Origin: Methanosphaera cuniculi
GTDB lineage: Archaea; Methanobacteriota; Methanobacteria; Methanobacteriales; Methanobacteriaceae
Assembly: GCF_003149675.1 (NCBI RefSeq)
Contig: NZ_LWMS01000020.1
Location: forward strand, 62,001-126,000
Reading direction: 5' to 3'
DNA length: 64,000 bases
Position numbers and translations under genes: made by a program. Below are positions 1 to 8,902 of this stretch, piece by piece. The stretch's first letter is position 1. Every line of letters begins with the position of its first letter. The notes under the pieces are model-generated. The model did no database searches, was not told the origin of the DNA, and saw only the letters and a list, made by a program, of their open reading frames with translations.

Positions 1-2
1 TT

Positions 3-1754
3 AATATGAAAAATAGTCCAAATACTGATATTACACTTAATAATATAACAGTCATGGATACAGGATGTAGTGATCAAACAGCAGCTATAATATGTACAAG
101 TTCAGATAATGTAACAATTTATAATAATATATTTGACACATCAAATGTTGAAGATAAAGCAATACAAACTATAACATCAAATAATATTACAACACAACTA
201 AATGCAATTTTTGTAAATGGTACAAGAAATGGTAACACACACATTATAACAAATGATACAATAGAACAATTCTTTATTAAAAAAGATGATTATCAACTAT
301 CAAATAATGTGTTAATTGGAGATACTCTTGATTTCCAAGGAATAATTGCAGATCTTAAAGATTCAGACTTTAAAATAGTAATAAATAAACCAATTAATAT
401 TATATCAACAACACATAATGCTATAATTCAAAATATACCAATAACAATAACCTCTGATGCTATAAAAACAAATATATCAAATATTAACATTGAATTTAAC
501 TCAAAAAATACTATAACACCTATTATAAACAATGCAAATGATGTAAAAATAATAAATAACATAATAAAAGCAACATCTGTAAATCCTATAACAGTTATTA
601 AATCAGAAGATGATAATACAAAATTCATAATACAAAACAATACAATAAATGCAGTAGTAGAAACACCACTAAATGATAGAATACCACTAATAAATACACC
701 ATCAGCAACAGTTACAAACAATAAAATTAACCTAACAGATATAAATAGTGAATCAATACTTGGAGATGAAGCAGTATTTGCAGCAAACATATCAGAAAAC
801 ACACCTCAAATGCCATTCCACTCATTTATAAATATAACAAACAATACACCAATTAAATATAATCAAGATGCAAATATCACAATAAAAATAGAAGGAATTT
901 ACCATCAAAACATTACAGGAGTTATGAATGTAACAATCGATGGTAAAACATACAAAATTAATGGAACTCAAAGTACAATAACAATTCATCCAAACACAAT
1001 GAAAGTAAATATAAACATAGATTACGTAGATGAAAATAACAACTATCTACCAATTAAAAACTACACACAAATACTTAATGTAGACCGTTCAACAAACTCA
1101 AACATTCAAATTACAGTTAAAAATGAAGTATTTGCCGGTGAAAATATTACCATTACAGCAATAATATCAGATAATGGTAAATTAATCCAAGACGGTTATG
1201 TAGCTTTCAAACTTAATGGAGTAACATTAAAAGATGCAAATGGAAACAGAATAAAAGTACGCGTAATTAATGGAATAGCAACACTAACATACACAATACC
1301 AAGTAATTACGCAGCAAAAGACTATATATTAACTGCAGTATTCTCAAATGCAAACTACGCACGTGTAGAAGTAAATCAAACAGTAACAATAATACCATCA
1401 AATGTATTTATACAACCAACAAGTGTATATTACGAAAATGGAAAACTAATGATAAAAGCAGATATTAAAGATGCAATAACAAACAAAAACGTAGCAATAA
1501 GAACAAAAGTAACACTAAAAATCAATGGAAAAACAATTATTGACCGTATGATAGTAGAAAATGGAACAATCACAATAGCACAAGATCTTAAATTTAACAA
1601 CGGTATAAAAACATTAACAATCATATCAGGACCAAATCGTAAATATAACGTAAATAAAATAAATGTAAATTTTATGGTACAAAACACACCAGTAAAACAA
1701 AGCAAAAACACAACACAAATAACAACAAATGACAGCTTAAAAGCAAAAGTATAA
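3..1754 (+). CDS. Adhesin-like surface protein, C-terminal part (5' end outside window)
   Basis: The reading frame is open to the window edge, so the ATG at position 6 is probably internal and the real start lies upstream. The first ~270 residues are Asn/Thr/Ile-rich with the short periodic pattern of a right-handed parallel beta-helix. From about residue 280 come three Ig-like beta-sandwich repeats; the middle one has the DGYVAFKLNGVTLKDANGN signature typical of methanogen adhesin-like proteins. There are many N-x-S/T sequons and no Cys-rich region. No C-terminal membrane anchor or cell-wall motif is visible, so attachment to pseudomurein is unexplained. The ligand is unknown. A C-rich stretch and T-tract follow the stop. 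Confidence 0.8.
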   Translation, partial: NMKNSPNTDITLNNITVMDTGCSDQTAAIICTSSDNVTIYNNIFDTSNVEDKAIQTITSNNITTQLNAIFVNGTRNGNTHIITNDTIEQFFIKKDDYQLSNNVLIGDTLDFQGIIADLKDSDFKIVINKPINIISTTHNAIIQNIPITITSDAIKTNISNINIEFNSKNTITPIINNANDVKIINNIIKATSVNPITVIKSEDDNTKFIIQNNTINAVVETPLNDRIPLINTPSATVTNNKINLTDINSESILGDEAVFAANISENTPQMPFHSFINITNNTPIKYNQDANITIKIEGIYHQNITGVMNVTIDGKTYKINGTQSTITIHPNTMKVNINIDYVDENNNYLPIKNYTQILNVDRSTNSNIQITVKNEVFAGENITITAIISDNGKLIQDGYVAFKLNGVTLKDANGNRIKVRVINGIATLTYTIPSNYAAKDYILTAVFSNANYARVEVNQTVTIIPSNVFIQPTSVYYENGKLMIKADIKDAITNKNVAIRTKVTLKINGKTIIDRMIVENGTITIAQDLKFNNGIKTLTIISGPNRKYNVNKINVNFMVQNTPVKQSKNTTQITTNDSLKAKV

Positions 1755-1776
1755 TATTTTTTTATACTTTTTATAA

Positions 1777-1795
1777 CCACCTTCCCCTTTTTTTT
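1777..1795 (+). terminator. C-rich element plus T8 tract after the adhesin gene
   Basis: CCACCTTCCCC is followed directly by eight T residues, about 20 nt after the stop codon. There is no hairpin. Archaeal RNA polymerase terminates at U-tracts; the C-rich lead-in recurs at many gene ends in this window. Confidence 0.55.
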
Positions 1796-2005
1796 AAAAA
1801 TAAACTTTCTTTTTTTTATAATAAAATTACATTCTTATATCATAAATTTTAAAAGAAATTAAAAAGATATATTTATACATACTTAATTAACAATACAAAA
1901 AAAATTAGTAATTAAAAAAAAGATTGTTAATCTAAAAATTTTAAGGAATAATAAAAAATATTTTTTATAACAAATAAATAAAACTATAAAAAGGTGACAA
2001 ATAAC

Positions 2006-3190
2006 ATGGAAAAAGTTGTATTAGCATTCAGTGGAGGACTTGACACATCAGTTTGTGTAAAATTACTCGAAGAAAAATATGGTATGGAAGTAATCACAGC
2101 ATGTGTAGATGTAGGACAACCAGAAGATGAAATTAAAAGACCACAAGAAGCAGCAGATAAAATAGGTTCATCAAAACACTATACAATTGATGCAAAAGAT
2201 GAATTTGCAAAAGACTATGCATTCAGATGTATAAAAACAAACTCATTATATGAAGGATATCCTTTAAGTACAGCATATGCAAGACCATTAATAGCTAAAA
2301 AAATTGTGGAAATTGCAGAAAAAGAAGGAGCATCAACAATAGCACATGGATGTACAGGAAAAGGAAATGATCAATTCAGATTTGAAGCAACTATCAGATC
2401 AGAATCAGACCTAGACATTGTAGCACCAGTACGAGACTACAACCTAACAAGAACAGAAGAACAAGAATATGCAAAAGAACACGGCATACCACTACCATCA
2501 GAAAAAATCTACAGTATAGATGAAAACATCTGGGGAAGATCAATCGAAGGAGGACTTCTTGAAAACCCAGCAAATGCAGCACCAGAAGATATCTACGCAT
2601 GGACATCCTCAACAGAAGATGCACCAGACACACCAGAAATTGTAAAAATAGAATTTGTTAATGGTGAACCTGTAAAAATTAATGATGAAGAACTTGCACC
2701 TGTAGCATTAATTAGAAAAGCAAATGAAATAGCAGGTAAAAATGCAATAGGAAGAATAGACATGATTGAAGATCGTATAATTGGTCTTAAATCACGTGAA
2801 AACTATGAAACACCAGGAGCAATACTACTCATCACAGCTCACCAAGCACTTGAAAAACTAATCTTTAGTCGTGAAGAAATTAAATTTGCTGAAATGATCA
2901 GCCAAAAATATGCAGAACTAGTATATGATGGACACTGGAATGAACCACTCAGAGAAGATCTTGACGCTGTAAATGACTTCATGCAAAGACGTGTAAATGG
3001 TATAGTTGAAGTAAGATTACATAAAGGATCAATGAAAGTAATTACAAAACAATCACCATGTGCATTATACAACCAAGAAGATGTATCATTTGATGATAAA
3101 GGTATTGACCAAAGAGAAATGATTGGAATGGTAAAATACCACGACATTCAAGGTGCAGAATACTCAAAAGTAAAAAAAGACCTAGAATAA
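2006..3190 (+). CDS. argG: Argininosuccinate synthase
   Basis: Ligates citrulline and aspartate with ATP to argininosuccinate, the penultimate arginine step, in the cytoplasm. The N-terminus carries the PP-loop ATP-binding motif AFSGGLDTS. Further family blocks are TAYARPLIA and [14 protein letters not shown], and the length (394 aa) is normal. A GTG at 1994 is in frame but lies inside the Shine-Dalgarno AAGGTGA (1991-1997); the ATG at 2006 has correct spacing and gives the standard N-terminus. It is monocistronic, with a possible TATA box around 1868-1880 and a C-rich/T-tract terminator after the stop. Codons end mostly in A, unlike the next gene. Confidence 0.96.
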   Translation: MEKVVLAFSGGLDTSVCVKLLEEKYGMEVITACVDVGQPEDEIKRPQEAADKIGSSKHYTIDAKDEFAKDYAFRCIKTNSLYEGYPLSTAYARPLIAKKIVEIAEKEGASTIAHGCTGKGNDQFRFEATIRSESDLDIVAPVRDYNLTRTEEQEYAKEHGIPLPSEKIYSIDENIWGRSIEGGLLENPANAAPEDIYAWTSSTEDAPDTPEIVKIEFVNGEPVKINDEELAPVALIRKANEIAGKNAIGRIDMIEDRIIGLKSRENYETPGAILLITAHQALEKLIFSREEIKFAEMISQKYAELVYDGHWNEPLREDLDAVNDFMQRRVNGIVEVRLHKGSMKVITKQSPCALYNQEDVSFDDKGIDQREMIGMVKYHDIQGAEYSKVKKDLE

Positions 3191-3206
3191 GTGATTTTTT
3201 CATATT

Positions 3207-3230
3207 AACCTCCCATTATACTCTTTTTTT
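3207..3230 (+). terminator. C-rich element plus T7 tract after argG
   Basis: AACCTCCC (3207-3213) precedes a CTC-T7 tract (3221-3230), 17-40 nt downstream of the argG stop codon. No stem-loop is seen. Confidence 0.5.
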
Positions 3231-3474
3231 ATATCTTTTAAATTATTTCAAAAAAAATATCTTTTTTACTTAACAAGCTAATTTTTTACTATTTAAACTT
3301 TAATATAAATCTTATCTTTAAATTTAATTATGAATCCTTTATTGTATTTTTATAATTATGATTTAATTTTATGTAATTATAAATAAAATATTTAATTTTT
3401 AATAGTTAGATATTTATATAAATATAGTTTAGTTAAAATAAAATTTATTTTTTTTAGGAGTGTGATTAGTATTT

Positions 3475-4176
3475 ATGTCATCTTTTAGGTCTCATGCTTT
3501 AGCTGGTTTATTATTTGGATTGCCTTTTATTAGTAATGTTTTTTATTTGTTTTTTGCTTTACTTGGTGCTTCTGTTCCTGATTTAGATCATCAAAATAAT
3601 AAACATAAGGTTTATTCTATGATTGGTTTTGGTGTTGTTTTATCTGTTTTACTTTTCTTTTTAAATGGTGATGTGCTTTCTGGTTTAGTTTTAATTCTTT
3701 TGGGTGTTATTTTTTATTTTTCTCGTCATCGTGGTTTTAGTCATACTTTAGTTGGTATTGTTGTTTTATCATGTTTGTTTAGTTTTATGTTTATGGGTTT
3801 TGTGTCTGTTTTGATGCGTTTGTGTATTGATTTTGGTGTGAATGTTCCTTTTAGTAGTATTGTTTTTATTGTGATGGTGTTAATTGGTTATTTTGTTATC
3901 CATAGACGTTATTTGATGTTGTATATCTTAGCTTTGGCTGTTTATCTTGTGTTGTTTGGCTTTGATTTTGGTATGTTTAATTGGTATGTGGTTTTTGGTA
4001 TGTTTTTAGTTGGTGGTCTTAGTCATTTGATTTTGGATTTAAGGACACCTGCCGGTTTATCATTATTTAAACCTTTTATAAAAAGAAAGTTTCATCAAAA
4101 AATGGCTTTGTTTTTATTTATTATATGGTTAGTTGTTGCTGTTGGATATTTAGTTTATTTTAATCCCCTTATTTAA
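3475..4176 (+). CDS. Membrane-bound metal-dependent hydrolase (DUF457/YdjM family)
   Basis: A 233-aa integral membrane protein with about six hydrophobic segments. It shows the family's conserved metal-site pattern: SFRSHALAGLLFG at the start, PDLDHQNNKHK, HRGFSHTLVG (the HRGxTHS-like motif) and SHLILDLRTPAG. The family is predicted to be a membrane metal-dependent phosphoesterase, but no substrate is established, so only the family is called. The start is ATG after AGGAGTGTGAT with somewhat long spacing. Codon use is strikingly T-rich (GTT, TTT, GGT) whereas argG and ehb prefer A-ending codons, so it may be poorly expressed or have a different history. It stands alone between argG and ehb. 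Confidence 0.75.
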   Translation: MSSFRSHALAGLLFGLPFISNVFYLFFALLGASVPDLDHQNNKHKVYSMIGFGVVLSVLLFFLNGDVLSGLVLILLGVIFYFSRHRGFSHTLVGIVVLSCLFSFMFMGFVSVLMRLCIDFGVNVPFSSIVFIVMVLIGYFVIHRRYLMLYILALAVYLVLFGFDFGMFNWYVVFGMFLVGGLSHLILDLRTPAGLSLFKPFIKRKFHQKMALFLFIIWLVVAVGYLVYFNPLI

Positions 4177-4239
4177 AATTAACATGTGTTATATGTATTT
4201 ATCATTATTCATAACAATTAAATATGTTGATTTTTATAA

Positions 4240-4260
4240 ATATACATATACTATATACTT
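4240..4260 (+). promoter_or_regulatory. Candidate promoter of the ehb operon
   Basis: The TATA-like run TATATACT near 4252-4259 lies about 85-90 nt before ehbA, giving a predicted start near 4280 and a leader of about 60 nt. Other TATA-like strings exist in this AT-rich sequence, so the exact box is uncertain. Confidence 0.35.
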
Positions 4261-4343
4261 AATTTTGAATAATTTCTTTTTTTAAGTATGGAGTTTTTAT
4301 AGCTAATTGATTTAAATTTTATAATAAAAACGGAGTTTAATTT

Positions 4344-4655
4344 ATGTTTTTAACTAGAATATTCTACGGAATTGAATTTTTCGTAGTATTAGTAGTCGAA
4401 ATAATAAAAGCAGTATTTGACACAGCTGCTTGCAGTCTCAAGGGAGATGTAGATCCTGTAGTTGTAGAGATCAGACCTGATCTTAAAAGACCAGTATCTT
4501 TAGCAATTCTCAGTAATACTATCACATTAACACCTGGTACAATTACTGTAGACATGGATCAAGATGAACGTGTATTAACAGTTTCTGCTATTACACCTCG
4601 TGCAACTGAGGCAATCATACCTCTTGAGCCATATATAAAAAAAATGTTAGAATAA
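4344..4655 (+). CDS. ehbA: Energy-converting hydrogenase B subunit A (MnhE-like)
   Basis: First gene of the Ehb operon. The 103-aa protein has an N-terminal hydrophobic helix, then the MnhE/MrpE-type domain (RPDLKRPVSLAILSNTITLTPGTITVD), as in the antiporter modules of membrane hydrogenases. It is expected to sit in the cytoplasmic membrane as part of the ion-translocating arm that couples H2 oxidation and ferredoxin reduction to the ion gradient. SD ACGGAG lies upstream of the ATG, and ehbB follows after 15 nt. Subunit letters follow the gene order known from Methanothermobacter. Confidence 0.88.
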   Translation: MFLTRIFYGIEFFVVLVVEIIKAVFDTAACSLKGDVDPVVVEIRPDLKRPVSLAILSNTITLTPGTITVDMDQDERVLTVSAITPRATEAIIPLEPYIKKMLE

Positions 4656-4670
4656 ACATAGGGTGATGAG

Positions 4671-4937
4671 ATGGATTTTTTAACACTATCTGAATTGTTC
4701 CTAATGTTATGTTTAATAATTTACATGATTGCAAATATAAGAATAGGTGCAAGAAAAACCACAGGTTCAGCACTAGCAGGAGTTGCTGGTTTTACAATTG
4801 CATTAGCAATATTCTTAACATTAGTATATAATGTAGCAGCAATTGAATTTTGTAGAGACATAGCATTCGCAATATTAATATTAAGTCCTGTTGGAACAAT
4901 CGCTGCAGCCTACGCACTCGCTGGAGGAGATTTATAA
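4671..4937 (+). CDS. ehbB: Energy-converting hydrogenase B subunit B (MnhF-like)
   Basis: An 88-aa protein with three hydrophobic segments. Position and topology match the MrpF/MnhF-like EhbB subunit of the membrane arm. Its SD is GGGTGATGAG immediately before the ATG. Its stop overlaps the next start (TAATG at 4935-4939), so ehbC is probably translationally coupled. Family similarity is weak by eye; the assignment leans on gene order. Confidence 0.82.
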   Translation: MDFLTLSELFLMLCLIIYMIANIRIGARKTTGSALAGVAGFTIALAIFLTLVYNVAAIEFCRDIAFAILILSPVGTIAAAYALAGGDL

Positions 4938-5242
4938 TGGCAACAGCAGAAATAAGTTTAACAATAGGTGATCCTGTAGGAATTATTATTGGTATTTTAC
5001 TTATAATTGGTGGTATACTCATATTGTGTGCTACTAAAGGACTAATATGTAATACTGATGATGATGTAAAATACAACGTATTTGCTAGACTAGAAATTCT
5101 AGGTATAGTAGATATGGTTGGCGTACTTGTCCTCATATTAGTTGGACAACCAGCATTAGGTGTAGTATACTTTATATTAGCACCATTTGCAACTCATGCA
5201 ATCGCAAAAGGACACTTCCGTGGAGAACAGGAGGAGCAATAA
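4937..5242 (+). CDS. ehbC: Energy-converting hydrogenase B subunit C (MnhG-like)
   Basis: A 101-aa protein with three predicted membrane helices. The pattern ([24 protein letters not shown] at the start and [10 protein letters not shown] near the end) is typical of MrpG/MnhG subunits. It overlaps ehbB by one base and ends one base before ehbD. It belongs to the antiporter-like module that is thought to move H+ or Na+. Confidence 0.87.
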   Translation: MATAEISLTIGDPVGIIIGILLIIGGILILCATKGLICNTDDDVKYNVFARLEILGIVDMVGVLVLILVGQPALGVVYFILAPFATHAIAKGHFRGEQEEQ

Positions 5243-5243
5243 A

Positions 5244-5528
5244 ATGGCAGATTTAACTTTAGTAATTCAAAATATAATCCCATGGGTATTATATATAATT
5301 GCAATTCTAGGTGCTATTGTTTGCTTAATGCAAAAAGATCTTCTTAAAATGGCAGTTTTAACCAGTGTAAGTGGATTTGCAGTAGCAGCAATTTATCAAG
5401 TGCTACTTGCACCAGATGTAGCTTTAACTCAAGCAGTAGTTGGAGCAGCTATTATACCAACACTCGTAGCAATTGCAGTTCTAAAAACACGAGAAGAACC
5501 TATATCAAAAGATGAAGGTGATCTATAA
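5244..5528 (+). CDS. ehbD: Energy-converting hydrogenase B subunit D (DUF4040, MrpB-N-like)
   Basis: A 94-aa protein with three hydrophobic helices and the DUF4040 signature [33 protein letters not shown]. The frame is open further upstream to 5187, but that would overlap ehbC. The ATG at 5244 has the SD CAGGAGGAG at proper distance and is chosen. The stop codon overlaps the ehbE ATG (TAATG), so coupling is likely. Confidence 0.88.
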   Translation: MADLTLVIQNIIPWVLYIIAILGAIVCLMQKDLLKMAVLTSVSGFAVAAIYQVLLAPDVALTQAVVGAAIIPTLVAIAVLKTREEPISKDEGDL

Positions 5529-5917
5529 TGGTATTTAGTTCAATTCAACTAGGTGCTTTAGTAACCGGTGCATTATTAATGATGATCGGTGTAGTAGCAT
5601 TAGTATATCTAGATAACGTTCTTAAGAAAATTATTGGAGCAGCATTTATAGGTGATGGAGTAAACTTATTACTAGTTTCACTAGGTTACAGAGCTAATGG
5701 AATAACATACATCTTACTACAAGGAATGGATGTAAACAACTTCCTAGGCCATGCATCATATCCACTACCATTTGCACTTGTACTTACAAGTATTGTAATT
5801 GGTGCAAGTACCTTAGCTGTAATGCTAGCACTTACAATAGTATTATATAAAAGACATGGAACACTCAATGCATCCACTCTTTTAAATGATAAAAGATTAG
5901 GAGAGGATAAAGAATGA
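5528..5917 (+). CDS. ehbE: Energy-converting hydrogenase B subunit E (MnhC/NuoK-like)
   Basis: A 129-aa protein with three membrane helices of the NuoK/MrpC family. Recognisable blocks are GVVALVYLDNVLKKIIGAAFIGDGVNLLLVSLG and PLPFALVLTSIVIGASTLAVMLALTI. NuoK-type subunits help form the ion path beside the NuoN-like EhbF. The coding frame ends in ATGA, overlapping a 13-codon ORF that runs to the ehbF start. Confidence 0.92.
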   Translation: MVFSSIQLGALVTGALLMMIGVVALVYLDNVLKKIIGAAFIGDGVNLLLVSLGYRANGITYILLQGMDVNNFLGHASYPLPFALVLTSIVIGASTLAVMLALTIVLYKRHGTLNASTLLNDKRLGEDKE

Positions 5918-5955
5918 GTAATACTATCACTACAATAAATGGAGGTAGATTCTAA
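5914..5955 (+). CDS. 13-codon ORF bridging ehbE and ehbF
   Basis: ATG at 5914 overlaps the ehbE stop (ATGA). The 13 codons encode MSNTITTINGGRF and the TAA (5953-5955) overlaps the ehbF ATG (TAATG). The ehbF Shine-Dalgarno GGAGGT lies inside this ORF. Ribosomes ending ehbE could therefore travel through this ORF to ehbF, which would couple ehbF to ehbE. It may be a pure coupling device or a tiny peptide; nothing in it resembles a known family. Confidence 0.45.
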   Translation: MSNTITTINGGRF

Positions 5956-7469
5956 TGGATGGAACAATATTTATACCTCTACTTGTAATTATCCCAATAA
6001 TTTGTGCAATACTTGTAAACCTATTACACGGTGCACAAAAAACAACAAAAGCATTAGCATTTATCGGAGCTATATGTCTTGCATTAGTACCAATACTTGC
6101 AACATACGGAACACAATTCTTCGGAGCTTATCAACCACTAATAAATGGTGGATTAAGCGTACAAATACCAACAGCTGTAAATAGCATTATTTCAGGCTCA
6201 GTATTAGAATTATTCCACCCAGCAATTACCTACGTATTTGGACCAGGACAACAAACAGTTCTATTCATACTAGGAATAGTTGCAATGTGTGCAGTATTCA
6301 TATCAATTGTAGAAACAAAGAAAACATCAGGAGTATACTTATACCTATTATTCATGCTCACAGCAGCATTAATGGCATTCATACTCACAGATGATATATT
6401 TAACTTATACGTATTTTTCGAAATCGCAGCACTCGTACAAGTAGGTTTAATACTTGTATCAAGAGTACGTGGAAACTATGAAACTGGTTTAAAATACATG
6501 TTACTCGGAGAAGTAGGTGGATCCTTCATGTTATTAGGTATCGCACTTATACTCGGATTAACAGGAAACGTAAACATATCAGATATAGTATTAATGATAC
6601 ACTCAGGTGCAGTTGACCCAACAAACCCAGTATTATTATTCGCAGCAGGTATGTTACTTTATGGATGGTTATATGCAACAGGATTACCACCATTTAACGC
6701 AATAAAATCAGAAATATATAGTAAAGGATTATCAAGCGGATCAATGGTTCTTCAATCATTCTCAGTAATAGGATGTATTGCAATAGGACTAATTATATTA
6801 AGAATCTTCGGATACCTACCAGTAGTACAAATGGTAATACTTGCAGTATCAGTTCTTGCAATGATTCTCGGAATCTGTATGGCAATGGTACAAGACGACT
6901 ACAAACGTGTAATCGCATACTTAGCTGTAGGAGAACTAGGATACATCGGAGTAGGTCTAGGACTTGGATCAGTATACAGTATAACAGCAGGATTATTCCA
7001 AGCAGTTAACGAACTTGTAGTAACATCCTTCCTATTTGCAGGATTTGGACTTGTATTATACAAAACCAAAACAAGCAAACTTTCAAAACTCGGAGGATTA
7101 CTTGAAGATATGCCATGGGCAGCACTACTTATAGTATTAGCAGGATTTATTATGGCAGGAGTTCCACCATTCAACGTATTCCAGAGTAAATACATGCTCT
7201 GTCAAGCAGCAATGGTACAAGGAATCCCAGAACTAGCAATAATCATGATCATACTAAGTATTGTAACATTCCTTGCATTCTTAAAAATCACATACATGAT
7301 ATTCCTAAGACAAAAACCTGACGACCTTAAAGTATCAAAAGCAAAAATACCAAAAACAACAATGGCAGTTATGGTATTATTCCTTATAATAAGCTTAATA
7401 GTAGGTCTATTCCCAGGATTAGTAGTTGACAATCTAGGCATAATGGCTTTATCTGCCCTAATACTATAA
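5955..7469 (+). CDS. ehbF: Energy-converting hydrogenase B subunit F (proton-pumping NuoN/MrpD-like)
   Basis: A 504-aa polytopic membrane protein (about 14 helices) of the NuoL/M/N-MrpA/D family, the main ion-pumping subunit of Ehb. Family blocks include LTDDIFNLYVFFEIAALVQV with the glutamate in TM5, YMLLGEVGGSFMLLG, and KRVIAYLAVGELGYIGVG around the lysine/histidine helices. It sits where EhbF is expected. The Shine-Dalgarno GGAGGT lies within the preceding 13-codon ORF. The length is normal for the family. It should work with EhbE, EhbD and EhbH/I in coupling. Confidence 0.95.
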   Translation: MDGTIFIPLLVIIPIICAILVNLLHGAQKTTKALAFIGAICLALVPILATYGTQFFGAYQPLINGGLSVQIPTAVNSIISGSVLELFHPAITYVFGPGQQTVLFILGIVAMCAVFISIVETKKTSGVYLYLLFMLTAALMAFILTDDIFNLYVFFEIAALVQVGLILVSRVRGNYETGLKYMLLGEVGGSFMLLGIALILGLTGNVNISDIVLMIHSGAVDPTNPVLLFAAGMLLYGWLYATGLPPFNAIKSEIYSKGLSSGSMVLQSFSVIGCIAIGLIILRIFGYLPVVQMVILAVSVLAMILGICMAMVQDDYKRVIAYLAVGELGYIGVGLGLGSVYSITAGLFQAVNELVVTSFLFAGFGLVLYKTKTSKLSKLGGLLEDMPWAALLIVLAGFIMAGVPPFNVFQSKYMLCQAAMVQGIPELAIIMIILSIVTFLAFLKITYMIFLRQKPDDLKVSKAKIPKTTMAVMVLFLIISLIVGLFPGLVVDNLGIMALSALIL

Positions 7470-7479
7470 AGGTGATAAT

Positions 7480-7818
7480 ATGAAAATGTATGAAAAACTT
7501 GTAGCATCCCTAAAAAGTACATTTGGGTTAGATCCACAAGAAACATTAATACCAGGAGTACAAACTTCTTCAATCATGTCAGCAGAATTACTCTTCATGG
7601 CATCTGTACTTATCGCAGCATTAACAATAAGACTTGTAAGTCTTCCTTTAATGGTAGTTGTAGAAGTAGCACTTATGATCGGGTATGTATATGTATCTCC
7701 AATAATGCCTAAATTGTACAAAGAAAACAATGATAGTCTAAACAACATGATGTTCTATGCAATAATAGCACTAGCAATAATTGCATTAATATTCAATGTG
7801 GGGGTTAGTATAATATGA
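7480..7818 (+). CDS. ehbG: Energy-converting hydrogenase B subunit G
   Basis: A 112-aa membrane protein with a short polar N-terminus (about 35 residues) and three hydrophobic segments. No wider family is recognised; the call rests on its place between ehbF and ehbH. SD AAGGTGAT lies 3 nt before the ATG. Its stop overlaps the ehbH ATG by four bases (ATATGA context), suggesting coupled translation. Confidence 0.78.
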   Translation: MKMYEKLVASLKSTFGLDPQETLIPGVQTSSIMSAELLFMASVLIAALTIRLVSLPLMVVVEVALMIGYVYVSPIMPKLYKENNDSLNNMMFYAIIALAIIALIFNVGVSII

Positions 7819-8102
7819 ATTCCACAATAAGAAAATTAGCATCAGCATTAGCAATACTTATCGTAACAGTAATCTTCCTAAATTCAGTATTCCAATTCAG
7901 TTACATGATATTCCCTGGAATAAACTACATATACCAAGGAATTGGAGTAAACATAGCACCTAACCTTGTAACCAACATCGTATTTGATTTCAGAGGATTC
8001 GATACACTTGGTGAAGCATTAATATTAGTAAGTGCTGTTGTAACAACAATGCTTGTATTCGGAAGAGGAAAAGTAAACCTTGGAGGCGACGACGATGAGT
8101 GA
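7815..8102 (+). CDS. ehbH: Energy-converting hydrogenase B subunit H (MbhE/MrpA-C-like)
   Basis: A 95-aa protein with two or three membrane helices. The block VTNIVFDFRGFDTLGEALILVSAVVTTMLVFG is the hallmark of the MrpA C-terminal/MbhE module found in hydrogenase antiporter arms. It overlaps ehbG by four bases and ehbI by eight, within one translational unit. Confidence 0.88.
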   Translation: MNSTIRKLASALAILIVTVIFLNSVFQFSYMIFPGINYIYQGIGVNIAPNLVTNIVFDFRGFDTLGEALILVSAVVTTMLVFGRGKVNLGGDDDE

Positions 8103-8580
8103 TCTTCTTAAATTAATAGGATATCCAGTATCATTCATTATGATAGGATACGGAGCTATGACCATCCTAGGTGGACACATAACACCGGGTGGAGGATTCC
8201 AGGGAGGTACAATGATGGCTTCCGGAGCAATTCTCTGTATTTTAACATACGGATTAAAAGATAATCCATTTAACCTATCACACGAAAGAATGTCCATAAT
8301 CGAAAGCTGTGGAGCGTTATTATATGTAATATTAGGTTTATGTGGATTATTCCTTGGCGGATCATTCCTATATAACGTAGGAACAAACATATACGGATTA
8401 ATACCATCAGCAACAGCAGGTATATTTAATTACCCTGACGCACTTCACGCAGGAATTATACCATACCTAAACATTGTAGTTGGTTTAAAAGTATTTATCG
8501 GATTAACAACATTAGTAATACTCTTCTATGGTGTAACAAAATACAGAGAAGATTATGTTGATGATGAGGAAATAGACTAG
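8095..8580 (+). CDS. ehbI: Energy-converting hydrogenase B subunit I (MnhB-like)
   Basis: A 161-aa membrane protein with the MnhB domain: GYGAMTILGGHITPGGGFQGG followed by a hydrophobic helix, the loop implicated in the Mrp module. The frame is open to an ATG at 8080, but the ATG at 8095 has SD GGAGG (8082-8086) and standard spacing, so it is used. The gene overlaps ehbH, and the C-terminus is acidic and cytoplasmic. Confidence 0.9.
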   Translation: MSDLLKLIGYPVSFIMIGYGAMTILGGHITPGGGFQGGTMMASGAILCILTYGLKDNPFNLSHERMSIIESCGALLYVILGLCGLFLGGSFLYNVGTNIYGLIPSATAGIFNYPDALHAGIIPYLNIVVGLKVFIGLTTLVILFYGVTKYREDYVDDEEID

Positions 8581-8593
8581 GAGGAAAAAAATT

Positions 8594-8887
8594 ATGGTTT
8601 TAGAATCAATAGCTCCTAATTTATTTGGAGTAGCATACGTTGGACCTACAATATGTGGTTTCATAATGGGATTACTAGTTGGTGCAATTATGCATAAAAA
8701 CCCAACAAAAGGAATACACCTTAATACTTCATCATGGATTGCAATAATAATCGGAGCAATTATCGTTGCATACTGGCTTGGTACATTCCCATACTATGGT
8801 GGATTACCACTCGGACCTGGATTTGTAGTAGCAATTATTGGAGCAATAATTGGAAGAGCATTATTTGGAACTAAATATGAAGCTTAA
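8594..8887 (+). CDS. ehbJ: Energy-converting hydrogenase B subunit J
   Basis: A 97-aa protein with three predicted transmembrane helices rich in Gly and Ile. No broader family is recognised; it is named by position between the MnhB-like and polyferredoxin genes. SD TAGGAGG lies upstream. It probably closes the membrane part of the operon before the electron-transfer subunits begin. Confidence 0.76.
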   Translation: MVLESIAPNLFGVAYVGPTICGFIMGLLVGAIMHKNPTKGIHLNTSSWIAIIIGAIIVAYWLGTFPYYGGLPLGPGFVVAIIGAIIGRALFGTKYEA

Positions 8888-8902
8888 GTGGGGTAATAAG
8901 AA

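Noticed and set aside
1994-2005. GTG start for argG four codons upstream
   Set aside because: The GTG is part of the SD AAGGTGA; ATG 2006 gives the standard N-terminus and spacing.
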